NCBI GenBank assembly: GCA_040905685.1
Contig: JBBDRB010000070.1
Location: 1-64,000, forward strand
From: JBBDMU01 sp040905685
Lineage (GTDB): Bacteria; Bacteroidota; Rhodothermia; Balneolales; Natronogracilivirgulaceae
Length of the DNA stretch: 64,000 nt
Direction: 5' to 3'
The notes beneath the pieces were generated by a model. That model was not told the DNA's origin, searched no databases, and saw only the letters and a program-made list of their open reading frames with translations. The first letter of the stretch is position 1, and each line of letters begins with the position of its first letter. Below, in pieces: positions 24,772-33,798 of the stretch. A program made the position numbers and the translations under genes.

Positions 24772-26280
24772 ATGCTGAAGTCCGTCGCATCACGGTTTAC
24801 GGCCGTAATTTTTATTACTGTGGGTGTCCTTTCCGTATGGGCCGATCCCGGGTTTGCTCAACGAAGTTTTGGCATCAGCTATGCTCCTCCGGAAAGCACA
24901 GACCGTTTCCTGAATGATCTGAGGTATCTGCAACAGACAGGCATCCACAGCCTGCTGATCGATGATATGCTCATGGCGGAAAGGATGACCTCGATCGTGG
25001 AATCCGGCTTTGATGTCTATGTCAACATTCCTGTTTTTTTTCCTACCGTATGGTCCCTGGAGGAGAATCGCAATGAGCTGCTGGATCAATGGGTCAGCTA
25101 CATCAATTTCTACCGCAGGTATGACAATGTGAAGGGAATCGGCCTGTTTAGTTTTGGCCAAACACACAGCCCCTACTTCAGGGACTTCTTCAGGCTGTTA
25201 AAAAGAGAACTGGACCAAATTACCGATATACCGTTGTTTTATGTTTCTTCGGATGACGATAATGAATTTGCTGAAATGTTCGATTACCGTATTTTCCGGG
25301 CAACCGATACAAGCTCGATAGCCGCGCTCTCTTCCTTTGACGATGTCGGGGGCATTATATATGCGGCCCGGGACAAGCAATTCGATGTGCGGGTCTTCCA
25401 GACCATGCTCGGCCAGACGCGGGACATGGCTGAGGTGCCCATTTTTTTTGAATGGGACTGGTTTGTTCACAACCGGAATGCAAACGAGTTCATGGAGGAG
25501 GTTATCCGATCCTATGCCCATGACCCCAACGCTTTGTTTGCCAATCCCAGGATACGGCAGGTGGAATCCTCATCAAACTGGCTGATCCTGGTCCTGCTGC
25601 TGATCTGGGGATCTTTTGTCGTTCATTATTCCCTGGTCCCGACTTATCGAAAGTCCCTGCTGCGTTTTTTTGATAATCATAAATTCTTTATCTCCGATGT
25701 CATAGAACGTCAGCTTCGCGTGGGCCTTTCAAACCTGATTATTCTGGTGCAGCAAGGATTTCTGGGCGGCCTGTTCGCCGTGGCTTTGTCGAAATACACG
25801 TTGAGTCCGCTGGGCTATGAAGCCCTGGCCCATCATCTCCCTTTTTTAGAGCCGGGGACCCCGGGTTATTTCATGATCTTCCTGGGAGGATTTTTATTTT
25901 TTATCCTGGTCAACCTTATCTGCACCGGCTGGCTGTATCTGACGAACACCGGTATCCGTCACCTCAATCAGGCGGCCATTTTCCAGTTGTGGCCCCAGCA
26001 TTTAAACCTGTTTGTCATCACCTTTCTGATCGCACTGATCCTGGCCGGCAGCAACATCGCGCTCATCAATACGGTGACGATCATGTCTCTGTTCATCTTT
26101 TTCGGCAGTTTCCTGTTTGCCGTCATCGATGCCGGCAAACAGGCCTATACCCGGTTTTATTACTATCCGTTAACGATCGTTATCTATGGAGCCCTTCTTG
26201 TGGGTTTTACCGCCTGGGTTTACCTTGACACCGGATTTATCGAACTGTGGGACCTGGCCGTTTCGCTTCAGGAAACCTAA
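24772..26280 (+). CDS. Exported barrel-like domain fused to six-helix membrane domain, unknown function
   Basis: A 502-residue protein I cannot place in a named family. Residues about 1-29 are a signal sequence ending GFAQ. Residues 30-260 look like a glycoside-hydrolase-type TIM barrel: repeated strand and helix units such as GIHSLLIDDMLMAERM, YDNVKGIGLFSFGQ, IPLFYVSSDDDNE and VPIFFEWDWFVHN, with acidic residues at strand ends. Six or so membrane helices follow from about 268 to the end. The layout suggests a periplasmic sensing or glycan-binding domain held by a membrane module. It starts 16 bases after lrp, so the two may share a transcript, and its stop overlaps that of rpoN by four bases. 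Confidence 0.7.
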   Translation: MLKSVASRFTAVIFITVGVLSVWADPGFAQRSFGISYAPPESTDRFLNDLRYLQQTGIHSLLIDDMLMAERMTSIVESGFDVYVNIPVFFPTVWSLEENRNELLDQWVSYINFYRRYDNVKGIGLFSFGQTHSPYFRDFFRLLKRELDQITDIPLFYVSSDDDNEFAEMFDYRIFRATDTSSIAALSSFDDVGGIIYAARDKQFDVRVFQTMLGQTRDMAEVPIFFEWDWFVHNRNANEFMEEVIRSYAHDPNALFANPRIRQVESSSNWLILVLLLIWGSFVVHYSLVPTYRKSLLRFFDNHKFFISDVIERQLRVGLSNLIILVQQGFLGGLFAVALSKYTLSPLGYEALAHHLPFLEPGTPGYFMIFLGGFLFFILVNLICTGWLYLTNTGIRHLNQAAIFQLWPQHLNLFVITFLIALILAGSNIALINTVTIMSLFIFFGSFLFAVIDAGKQAYTRFYYYPLTIVIYGALLVGFTAWVYLDTGFIELWDLAVSLQET

Positions 26281-27824
26281 AGGTTCACTCTCAGCCTGGC
26301 TACCGGTATTTTCAACTGCTCTCGGTATTTGCTGACGGTGCGCCGGGCAATCTTATACCCTTTTTTCTCCAGTTCGGCCGTCAGGGCTTCGTCGCTCAGA
26401 GGCTTGGTTTTATCCTCGTTCTCCACTATATGCTGCAGCAATCGCTTGACTGCACGGCTGGATACTTCTTCCCCATCCTGTGTTTTTATGGCTTCGTTGA
26501 AGAAGTATTTCAGGGGGTAAACGCCGAAGGGGGTTTGAACGAACTTGCCGTTTGCCACTCTCGAGATGGTTGATATATCCATGTCAATGCGTTCGGCCAC
26601 ATCCCTCAGGATCATGGGTTTTAGTTCACCGCCATAGCTGAAAAAATCTTTTTGCAGGCCCACGATGGTCCTCATTACGGAAATGAGTGTGTTTTGCCTT
26701 TGGTGAATGCCGTCAATGAACCATTTGGCGGATTCAATTTTATCTTTAATGAAGTCTTTGGTCTCCGGATCGGATGCTTCCGGTGCCTTATTTCCGCTGA
26801 TGATGGATCTCCACAGATCGACGTAGCGCGGTGATATCCTCAGCCTGGGAACATTTTTTTCATTTAGCGTGATGATGAAATCGCCGTCTTCCTCATCGGT
26901 CAACCCTTCCCGGGCTTTATCGGTTTTGGGCTGGAAAACAACATTAAAATCCGGGATGACATAATTTTCCGTGCCCGACCCGGTCTGCGTATCCTCATCC
27001 AGGTTTCCGGGTTTGGGGTCGAGCGTTTTTATGCAATGAAACGCTTCTTTCAGGTCTTCTTCACTGACCTTCAGCTTTTTCTGAAGCTTGTCATAATGTT
27101 TTTTTTCAAAAAGCTCCCAGTGATCGATGACGATCCGGCATGCCAGGTTCCGTCCGTGGGTGCTTTTGTCCATCACCTCCAACTGGCTGAGCAGGCACTC
27201 ACGCAGATCCCGGGCCCCTATTCCGGCCGGTTCAAGCTTTTGGATGGTCTTTAAGATCTCTTCGGCATCTTTCATGCTGATCACGATGCCGGACTGGTAG
27301 GCCACACTGTCGACAATGGCGTTCAGGTCTCTGCGCAGATAGCCGTCTTCATCGACAGATCCGAGGATTTGATCGGCAATCAGTTTTTTATCCTCATCCA
27401 GATCCAGCAAATTTACCTGCTCTTCGAGGCTTTCCAGCAAGGTGTTGCGGTAAGGTCTTGGTATTTCCTGCCATGGCTCATCCGTGGTATAGCCCGGCGG
27501 ATGATAGCCTTCGCTGAGGGTGTTGGCGGTAAAGGTATCCCATTCTTCCTTCGGCACCAGCGTTTCCCATTCGGCGTTTTCGTCGCGGTCCACCGGATCG
27601 GTGTCTTCAATTTCTTCCTCGTTATCCTCAGCCAGGTAATCCTCTTCATTGGTTTCCTCAACCGTGGTTTCTTCCAGCAGGGGATTATTCTCCAGTTCCT
27701 CTTCAATACGCTGCTCCAGGTTAGCCGAGGTAAGCTGAAGCAGCTTGATGTACTGGATTTGCTGAGGCGATATTCGCTGCTGCAGGCTCTGCTTCTGGTC
27801 GAGGTGCTGACGAGAGGATATCAT
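26277..27824 (-). CDS. rpoN: RNA polymerase sigma-54 factor
   Basis: Alternative sigma factor that recognises -24/-12 promoters and needs an AAA+ activator. The glutamine-rich region I is at the start (LQQRISPQQIQYIKLLQLT), then an acidic region II (EETNEEDYLAEDNEEEIED), the core-binding domain (LEPAGIGARDLRECLLSQLE) and the DNA-binding end with the RpoN box ARRTVSKYRE. The 515 residues are full length. An activator for it lies at 38716. It overlaps the DUF3109 gene upstream by four bases and converges with the barrel-membrane gene. Confidence 0.96.
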   Translation of the reverse strand: MISSRQHLDQKQSLQQRISPQQIQYIKLLQLTSANLEQRIEEELENNPLLEETTVEETNEEDYLAEDNEEEIEDTDPVDRDENAEWETLVPKEEWDTFTANTLSEGYHPPGYTTDEPWQEIPRPYRNTLLESLEEQVNLLDLDEDKKLIADQILGSVDEDGYLRRDLNAIVDSVAYQSGIVISMKDAEEILKTIQKLEPAGIGARDLRECLLSQLEVMDKSTHGRNLACRIVIDHWELFEKKHYDKLQKKLKVSEEDLKEAFHCIKTLDPKPGNLDEDTQTGSGTENYVIPDFNVVFQPKTDKAREGLTDEEDGDFIITLNEKNVPRLRISPRYVDLWRSIISGNKAPEASDPETKDFIKDKIESAKWFIDGIHQRQNTLISVMRTIVGLQKDFFSYGGELKPMILRDVAERIDMDISTISRVANGKFVQTPFGVYPLKYFFNEAIKTQDGEEVSSRAVKRLLQHIVENEDKTKPLSDEALTAELEKKGYKIARRTVSKYREQLKIPVARLRVNL

Positions 27825-28396
27825 GACGCTTCCCTTAGTTTATGACATGCTTCGCTGAACTCTTCATACCATGATTCGCTGTACTTGCGGATTAAAGCCT
27901 CTTTCAGGAAATCAGACAAAAACACCCCGTCTTTCTCGCCCTTGTCACAGGCAGGGGAACAGATGGAGGGCACATACTCATAGTTGATGTATTCCCGTCC
28001 GCCGATATTCATAATGCGGAGGGGGAAAAGATGACAACTGACCGGTTTCACCCAGTCAAAACGTCCCTCGTGAAAGGCTTTCTGAATAGCGCAAATCGCT
28101 GTATTGTTTTTATCATAGGTGACAAAAATGCATTCGGCATTGTCGGTGCATGTCAGCTCAAGATCTTTGCCGGTCTTTGTGATCACGCCGCCGGTCTTTA
28201 CAACCTGCCGTGCTCTCTCCCGCAGTTCCGGCTTTAATTGCTCATAGGCCTTGCGCAGGACCGGTACTTCGTTTCCGGTCACCGGCGCACCGGCATCTCC
28301 CACCACACAGCAGGCGCCTTTGCACTGCTGCAGATCACAGGAGAACCTGACTTTGGCCACCTCTTCAGAGATTATGGTATTTCTTATTTGAAACAT
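27821..28396 (-). CDS. DUF3109 cysteine-rich protein
   Basis: A 191-residue member of a cysteine-rich family frequent in Bacteroidota and related groups. The conserved cysteines lie in CDLQQCKGACCVVGD, CTDNAECIFV, VSCHLFPLRI and SICSPACDKG, a layout related to the YkgJ-type metal- or Fe-S-binding fold. The reaction is unknown. It overlaps the rpoN start by four bases, so both are made together, with the DUF3109 gene first. The 58 bases upstream separate it from dprA on the same strand. Confidence 0.8.
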   Translation of the reverse strand: MFQIRNTIISEEVAKVRFSCDLQQCKGACCVVGDAGAPVTGNEVPVLRKAYEQLKPELRERARQVVKTGGVITKTGKDLELTCTDNAECIFVTYDKNNTAICAIQKAFHEGRFDWVKPVSCHLFPLRIMNIGGREYINYEYVPSICSPACDKGEKDGVFLSDFLKEALIRKYSESWYEEFSEACHKLREAS

Positions 28397-28454
28397 GTAT
28401 TGATGAAATGTTAGGTCTACTATCTAAAATAAGAAGTTGGAGGTTTTATTGTTG

Positions 28455-29585
28455 TTAAAGTTGGAAGATCTTTCCCGCTTTCTGCCTGATGCAGCCGATG
28501 AATTCCAGTTCAAGCAAATCGGCCAGCAGTTGGCTGCCGTTTCTGTCAAGCCGGGCGGCTATCATGTCGATGTGCAGGGGCCCGTCTTCGAGCAGGGCGC
28601 AGATAGGGCCGAGTTCTTTTCTCAGCTTTTTATCCCGCCAGCGGCCCGGTGACGGGTTGTCCGCGGCCGGACCTGCCGGGATATGCCGGAACGTGATCTC
28701 GTCGGAGAGGTCGCCGATATGCTGTACCAGCTTGCCGTAACCTTCCTTTATGAGCTTGTTGCATCCATGGCCGAGTTTGCTGTCGTTGGCATGGGGCACA
28801 ATAAAAACCTCGCGGTTTTGATCCAATGCACTGTTGGCGGTAATCATGCTGCCGCCCGTCAGCCCGGTCTCAATAACAAGGACGCCCAGGCTCAGTCCAC
28901 TCACAATGCGGTTCCTCATGGGGAAATTCCCCGCATCGGGGTTCGTGCCGGGTGGAAATTCACTGATAACGGCCCCGCCATTTTTAAGGATGCGGTGAGC
29001 AAGGGGGATGTTGGCATTGGGATATATGCGGTCAATGCCCGAACCGAGCACGGCTACCGTTTTCGCACGGCAGTCGAGCGCTTTTTTGTGAGCGATGGTA
29101 TCAATGCCGTAGGCCAGTCCGCTGATGATCGTGACCTGATGTGCGGCCAGGCCTTCGACGAACAGTTCGGCCATGGAAATGCCATAGGCGGTAGGGGTGC
29201 GGGTGCCCACCACGGCGATGTTGTCACCGCCCAGGGCTTCCGGGTCGCCAAGGACCCATAAAAGAAGGGGGGAATCGTAGATCTCCCGCAGCTGCACAGG
29301 ATAGTATTGCGAACCGGGGGTGATGATGAGGGCATTGAGTTTTTCGGTGACCGCCACGATGCGGTCCACCTTTTCCCAATCCTTAAACCCGGCCACGGCT
29401 GCGGCTACCTGTTTGCCAATGCCGTGAATAGCCAGCAATTCTTTGCTGTTCAGCTTAAATATGTCGGAGGGGGTTTCCACGGCGCGCAACAGTGACCTGA
29501 TGCGTTGAGCACCAAGCTGAGGAACCAGCGATAAGGCCATGATGACGCGTTGATCTTCGGTCATCCTGTCATGGTGGGGAGGCAT
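28455..29585 (-). CDS. dprA: DNA-processing protein DprA
   Basis: Binds incoming single-stranded DNA during natural transformation and loads RecA on it. The Rossmann-like core is evident: IAVVGTRTPTAYGISMAE, VTIISGLAYGIDTIAHKKAL, VAVLGSGIDRIYPNAN and PMRNRIVSGLS. An N-terminal helical (SAM/HhH-like) segment and a C-terminal winged helix (about 320-376, HIDMIAARLDRNGSQLLADL) complete it. I chose the ATG at 29585; a TTG 27 bases earlier is less likely. It is 47 bases downstream of obgE on the same strand. Confidence 0.93.
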   Translation of the reverse strand: MPPHHDRMTEDQRVIMALSLVPQLGAQRIRSLLRAVETPSDIFKLNSKELLAIHGIGKQVAAAVAGFKDWEKVDRIVAVTEKLNALIITPGSQYYPVQLREIYDSPLLLWVLGDPEALGGDNIAVVGTRTPTAYGISMAELFVEGLAAHQVTIISGLAYGIDTIAHKKALDCRAKTVAVLGSGIDRIYPNANIPLAHRILKNGGAVISEFPPGTNPDAGNFPMRNRIVSGLSLGVLVIETGLTGGSMITANSALDQNREVFIVPHANDSKLGHGCNKLIKEGYGKLVQHIGDLSDEITFRHIPAGPAADNPSPGRWRDKKLRKELGPICALLEDGPLHIDMIAARLDRNGSQLLADLLELEFIGCIRQKAGKIFQL

Positions 29586-29632
29586 TGGATAGTATAATCT
29601 ATATACATGCAAGATGCAAAAAATCCTGCGGC

Positions 29633-30616
29633 CTACACGTCTTCGACGGACTGCCTGATCTGCCAGATCTGTTCTTTGAGCCTGTCCAGGTTATGGCCGG
29701 TTACCGAGGAGATCGGGATAACGGGAATATTAAGCTCCGGTGCCTGATCCAGCTCATAGCCCGGCTTCAAATCCATTTGGGATATGGCAAGCATGCTGGG
29801 TTTATCCAGCAGGTCTTCACGGTACAGGCGAAGCTCTTCGCACAGGATCTGATATTCGGCCTCAATATCGGCCATGCAGCTGATCACAAACAAAAGCACC
29901 TTGTTTCGTTCGATGTGGCGCAGAAAACGGATGCCCAGTCCTTTTCCCTCGTGAGCGTTTTCAATGATGCCGGGTATATCCGCCATCACGAAACTCCGGT
30001 GTTCGGGAAGGGTAACTACACCCAGATTGGGTTCGAGCGTGGTAAAAGGATAATCGGCGATTCTGGGTCTGGCCGCCGAAAGGGAGGCAAGCAGGGTGCT
30101 TTTACCGGCATTGGGAAAGCCGACGAGGCCGACATCGGCAATGAGCTTCAGTTCAATTTCGACGGTCACCTCCCCGCCTGTTTCCCCGTCCTGGGCATAT
30201 CGCGGAGTTTGATTGGTGGATGACTTGAAATGGCTGTTGCCCAATCCCCCCCGTCCGCCTCTGGCTATGATCAGCTTTTTTCCATCTTCTGTGATTTCAC
30301 CCAGGCGCCTGCGTGTTTCAAACTCATAGGCTTCGGTTCCCAGTGGAACGTCCAGGATAAGGTCATCGGCATCTTTTCCCGTTCTGTTGCCCCCTTCGCC
30401 ATGACCGCCTCTTTTGGCTTTCAGGTATTTTTTATACCGCAAATCCAGAAGGGTATTCATCTGCGCATTACCCTTCAGGATAATATGCCCTCCGCGTCCG
30501 CCGTCGCCTCCGTCGGGTCCCCCTTTGGGCACATACTTTTCCCTCCTGAAATGTACGGAACCGTTCCCGCCGTCGCCGGCTTTAAGGTAGAGTTTGGCGT
30601 AATCGGCAAATCTCAT
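29633..30616 (-). CDS. obgE: GTPase Obg/CgtA
   Basis: Essential GTPase that joins late 50S subunit assembly with the stringent response. The glycine-rich Obg domain (1-158) shows KAGDGGNGSVHFRREKYVPK, GGDGGRGGHI and ARGGRGGLGN. The G domain shows the P-loop GFPNAGKST, the G3 motif DIPGIIENAHEG and the G4-type SQMDLK. It ends at 327 residues without the OCT domain found in some Obg proteins, which is common in this phylum-level group. The ATG at 30616 faces the divergent SHOCT gene across 90 bases. Confidence 0.95.
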   Translation of the reverse strand: MRFADYAKLYLKAGDGGNGSVHFRREKYVPKGGPDGGDGGRGGHIILKGNAQMNTLLDLRYKKYLKAKRGGHGEGGNRTGKDADDLILDVPLGTEAYEFETRRRLGEITEDGKKLIIARGGRGGLGNSHFKSSTNQTPRYAQDGETGGEVTVEIELKLIADVGLVGFPNAGKSTLLASLSAARPRIADYPFTTLEPNLGVVTLPEHRSFVMADIPGIIENAHEGKGLGIRFLRHIERNKVLLFVISCMADIEAEYQILCEELRLYREDLLDKPSMLAISQMDLKPGYELDQAPELNIPVIPISSVTGHNLDRLKEQIWQIRQSVEDV

Positions 30617-30706
30617 TAAATCTGAATTTATTATTCTGTAAACTGTGTTTTATGTATAATAGCAACCAAAATACGATAATCAGGTAAAACAACACTACCT
30701 AACATC

Positions 30707-31222
30707 ATGAAGCAGCAAAAAACCTATACCTTACGGCCCGATTGGAAAGATCAGTTCCCGTTCTATATGCTGGGCCTGGCCCTGGCCCCGGTATTTGGAA
30801 CAGGTCTGCTGATCATATATTTCCTGAAACAGCGGCAGGATGCCATCCGCTATATCATCCGTGATGATGAGATTACACTAAATGAGGGTAAACGCAGCGT
30901 GCGTGTAACGCTGGCCGGCGTTGACCAGGTTACGGCACATCAGTCCCGGCTGGAAAAACGGTTCGGCATAGGCAGGCTGCACCTGCAGGCTGAGGGACGA
31001 GGCTACGAATTGCGGGGCATTGCCAGACCCGAACGGATAAGGGACCTCCTTCTCGTGGCCATAGAAACGGAAAAGGCACGGCTGCGGCAGAAGGAGAAGG
31101 TGAAGGGAGAATTCCCTGAACTGAGCGCGGGAAGCGTTGATAAAGTAAATACCCTTGTCGGGTTATGGCAACAGGGCCTGATCGACGATGAGGAATACGA
31201 AAGGGAAAGAAACAAGATCTGA
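30707..31222 (+). CDS. Membrane protein with PH-like and SHOCT domains
   Basis: A 171-residue protein of unknown function. A hydrophobic hairpin lies at about 17-40 (FPFYMLGLALAPVFGTGLLI), followed by a bacterial PH-like beta domain (about 45-125, YIIRDDEITLNEGKRSVR) like those in YdbT-type proteins. The end VGLWQQGLIDDEEYERERNK is a SHOCT domain, a short oligomerisation motif at the C-terminus of many membrane or secreted proteins. A perfect TATAAT lies at 30655-30660, 47 bases before the ATG. It is alone on the plus strand and converges with murA, with a GC hairpin between them. Confidence 0.75.
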   Translation: MKQQKTYTLRPDWKDQFPFYMLGLALAPVFGTGLLIIYFLKQRQDAIRYIIRDDEITLNEGKRSVRVTLAGVDQVTAHQSRLEKRFGIGRLHLQAEGRGYELRGIARPERIRDLLLVAIETEKARLRQKEKVKGEFPELSAGSVDKVNTLVGLWQQGLIDDEEYERERNKI

Positions 31223-31225
31223 AGG

Positions 31226-31240
31226 GCCGCCGGGGGCGGC
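31226..31240. terminator. GC hairpin between the SHOCT gene and murA
   Basis: GCCGCC (31226-31231) and GGCGGC (31235-31240) pair around a GGG loop, right after the SHOCT stop and before the murA stop. Neither strand has a good T-run directly behind it, so this may be a weak bidirectional terminator or a stabilising 3' end. Confidence 0.4.
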
Positions 31241-31243
31241 ACC

Positions 31244-32515
31244 TTACACGGTGGCCACACGCTCTATTTTTGCGCCTACAGCATTCAGCTTTTCTTCCAG
31301 TTTTTCATAGCCGCGGTCAAGATGGTATACCCGCAGGACTTCGCTTTGTCCGTCGGCGATCATGGCGGCCAGAACCAGGCTAACGCTGGCCCGCAAATCG
31401 GTGCTCATAATGGAGGCGCCCTTCAAGGGGGTTTTTCCGGTTATGTCTACTGTGTTGCCTTTGAGCTTCAAATCCGCTCCAAGGCGGACAAGCTCGGGCA
31501 CATAGCTGAACCGGTCGGTATAGATCTTATCCTTAACCTTGCAGGAACCTTCGGCCTGGGTCATCATCGTGGCCCACTGCGCCTGCAGATCGGTAGGAAA
31601 GCCCGGATAGATTTCCGTCGTCACGGATAGGGGATTAATTTTTTCGGGGGCTTGAATGGTGATCTCTTCCTCGCCAACCTGCAGGCCGATATCCAGCTTC
31701 CGAAAGGTTTTGATGAAGCTGCCCAGATCGGAACTTCGGAGATTGGTTAAGGTCAGGTTCGATTCCGGATGCATGATGGCAGCGATCATATAGGTTCCGG
31801 CCTCGATGCGGTCGGGACTGTTGCGCAGGGTGGATCCCGAGAGGTTATCGACTCCCTGAACAGTCAGCCTGGACGTGCCGGCCCCGCTGATCTTAGCGCC
31901 CATTTGATTGAGCGCTTCGCACAGATACACCACATCCGGTTCCCGGGCGGCATTATCGATTATGCTGTCGCCTTTGGCAAGCACGGCGCCCAAAAGGATG
32001 TTTACCGTTGCGCCTACACTGCTGGGTTTCAGGGTAAACGATCCCCCGTCCAGCCTGCCGTTCCTGGCTTTGGCAATCACATAGCCGCCTTCCATTTTAA
32101 TTTCAGCGCCCAGGGCTTTCAATCCTTCCAGGTGCAGGTCCACGGGACGCGGACCCCAGGCGCAACCGCCCGGCAGGGAAACTTTGGCTTTGCCGAAGCG
32201 GCCCATCAGGTCGCCCAGCATATAGAAGGAAGCCCGCATTTTCCGCACCAGGTCATACGGCGCCTCAAGAAAGGATATGTGCTTCGGATCGACGGTAAGA
32301 CTGTGGTTATGCTCATCATAATCCACGCGGGCGCCGGTAACCCGCAGCACGTTGTTGAAGGTAAGTATATCGTTCAGACCGGGTATATTGTCGATGGTTA
32401 CCTTGTCGTCGGCCAGCAAAGAGGCGGCTATCAGAGGCAGAGCGGCATTTTTTGATCCGCTGATGTGCAGGTTTCCCTGCAGGGGAGTGTTCCCCTGGAT
32501 TATAAATTTATCCAA
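31244..32515 (-). CDS. murA: UDP-N-acetylglucosamine 1-carboxyvinyltransferase
   Basis: First committed step of peptidoglycan synthesis: adds enolpyruvate from PEP to UDP-GlcNAc. It begins FIIQGNTPLQGNLHISGSKN. The active-site loop LPGGCAWGPRPVDLH keeps the catalytic cysteine targeted by fosfomycin. Later motifs include YPGFPTDLQAQ and DLRASVSLVLAAM. The 423 residues are complete. The start is a TTG that lies inside the last codons of the biotin-carrier gene (overlap 32508-32515); no ATG allows an intact N-terminus. Translation is probably coupled to the upstream gene, and it is the last of four overlapping genes. Confidence 0.95.
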   Translation of the reverse strand: MDKFIIQGNTPLQGNLHISGSKNAALPLIAASLLADDKVTIDNIPGLNDILTFNNVLRVTGARVDYDEHNHSLTVDPKHISFLEAPYDLVRKMRASFYMLGDLMGRFGKAKVSLPGGCAWGPRPVDLHLEGLKALGAEIKMEGGYVIAKARNGRLDGGSFTLKPSSVGATVNILLGAVLAKGDSIIDNAAREPDVVYLCEALNQMGAKISGAGTSRLTVQGVDNLSGSTLRNSPDRIEAGTYMIAAIMHPESNLTLTNLRSSDLGSFIKTFRKLDIGLQVGEEEITIQAPEKINPLSVTTEIYPGFPTDLQAQWATMMTQAEGSCKVKDKIYTDRFSYVPELVRLGADLKLKGNTVDITGKTPLKGASIMSTDLRASVSLVLAAMIADGQSEVLRVYHLDRGYEKLEEKLNAVGAKIERVATV

Positions 32516-33017
32516 TTGCTTTTAATTCTATTAGTATTTCTTTTTTATTCACCGATGTTCCCTTTTCAACCAGGATAGCTGAAATAAATCCATCGATAGG
32601 GGCCTTGAGCTCATTTTCCATTTTCATGGCTTCCAGGATGATGAGCGGATCACCCTGCTTAACTTCTTTTCCTTCATCCACGAGAATATCCAGGATCTTA
32701 CCCGGCATGGGGGCTGTGAGGCTGTCCGAAACATCGCTTCCTTTGCTCTGAAAACCCATTTCTTTCAGTAAAATTGCCTGCTCATCGATGATATCGACGC
32801 TGTGCCAAACATTATTGAGTGTGAACTCAACAGTTTGCCCGGTTTTGGTGACATTGTCAATTTGAAAGGTCTTTCTGCCCATTCTTAACAGGAACCGGTT
32901 GCCGCCAAGGGAGAGGAACTTTAAACCACGCACAGTTTCATTGACATCAACGCTGGTTAAGCTTTCATTGAAATCAAGGGTATACGTTTTGTCTCTTACC
33001 GTAGCTTCAAATTTCAT
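32508..33017 (-). CDS. Biotin/lipoyl carrier protein (BCCP-like)
   Basis: Carries carboxybiotin between the halves of an acyl-CoA or pyruvate carboxylase. The C-terminal 75 residues are a biotinyl domain: LTAPMPGKILDILVDEGKEV followed by ILEAMKMENELKAPIDG, with the biotinylated lysine in EAMKMEN. The N-terminal 90 residues have beta-rich, unassigned sequence. No biotin carboxylase or carboxyltransferase gene is in the window, so it is an orphan carrier here. It overlaps its upstream neighbour by four bases (ATGA) and murA by eight. Partner identity is unknown. Confidence 0.85.
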   Translation of the reverse strand: MKFEATVRDKTYTLDFNESLTSVDVNETVRGLKFLSLGGNRFLLRMGRKTFQIDNVTKTGQTVEFTLNNVWHSVDIIDEQAILLKEMGFQSKGSDVSDSLTAPMPGKILDILVDEGKEVKQGDPLIILEAMKMENELKAPIDGFISAILVEKGTSVNKKEILIELKAIG

Positions 33018-33280
33018 AAACGATTCATCTTTATGGCGTTCAGCCCGGTGCGTGTCGCCCGGTAGGAGAACAGCTGAGGCCTGTCGGAGTCAAAATACGT
33101 AATTCCGTGCTTGTTTATGCCGGTGACTTCTATGAGCCCGTCATTGATAAGCTTGGTCAGGTCATCTCTCAGCTCACCGAATTGCAGGCCGGTTTCTTCG
33201 CGCACGCTGTCAAAGGTTTCATCAAAAACCAGGCGGGCCAGGATTTGTGATTCGGACTCGGTTATTTTACGCATGGTCAC
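33014..33280 (-). CDS. Small winged-helix-like protein
   Basis: An 88-residue protein with predicted helix-helix-helix-hairpin order: ITESESQILARLVFDETF, LQFGELRDDLTKLINDGLIE and a wing-like ITYFDSDRPQLFSYRAT. That resembles a minimal winged-helix DNA-binding protein, but I know no named family. It starts on a GTG four bases inside the upstream lipoprotein gene (an ATG lies two codons in) and its stop overlaps the biotin carrier start. Its place in a cell-wall or biotin-carrier operon is the main clue to its role, which could be local regulation. Confidence 0.65.
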   Translation of the reverse strand: MTMRKITESESQILARLVFDETFDSVREETGLQFGELRDDLTKLINDGLIEVTGINKHGITYFDSDRPQLFSYRATRTGLNAIKMNRL

Positions 33281-33798
33281 CGCACTTCAACATCGCCATA
33301 GGTTATCAGGTTCTGATTGTTATCGTAAATAAAGACCCGGTTCAGACCGACAGCATCTTCATAAACATTTCTTGGGCTAAACCGTGAGGGATGAAACGAA
33401 AATTCGAAGAAACCCAGCAATTCCCGGCCGGAGTCCGTATATAATATCCGTGGATTATTGTTTTCATCAAATGTCAATACTTCCAGACCGTTCAGCGGTT
33501 CAATGCCTTCGATAAAGAGTTCAATGCTGACAAATTCATCCCGGGTGGGATTGGGATGAGCGGGTATGGTTACCTCAAGATAGCCAGCATACATGGGGGA
33601 GATCCTCCAGTCATCCGGATCTTCCGGACCGGTTGTTTCACCGGCCGGACTGGTTTCGGTAAAACCATCCGGCGACCGGAACGCATCGCTTTCGAATTCA
33701 TCCTGGTCTTCATCCCGGCCACATCCACCGAGGGCGGCCAGCAGCAGGGCTGCGGTGCAACAGAACGGTAACCAGGATGCGGGAGGATTAAAAACCAT
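33277..33798 (-). CDS. Small lipoprotein, unknown function
   Basis: A 173-residue protein with a signal peptide and lipobox ALGGC (Cys26), followed by an acidic linker (GRDEDQDEFESD) and a beta-rich domain. The latter part (TIPAHPNPTRDEFVSIELFI) resembles an immunoglobulin-like or secretion-associated beta sandwich; this reading is inference. It is the first gene of the four-gene overlapping set ending in murA. It faces the ArsC-like gene across 110 bases. Confidence 0.7.
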   Translation of the reverse strand: MVFNPPASWLPFCCTAALLLAALGGCGRDEDQDEFESDAFRSPDGFTETSPAGETTGPEDPDDWRISPMYAGYLEVTIPAHPNPTRDEFVSIELFIEGIEPLNGLEVLTFDENNNPRILYTDSGRELLGFFEFSFHPSRFSPRNVYEDAVGLNRVFIYDNNQNLITYGDVEVR

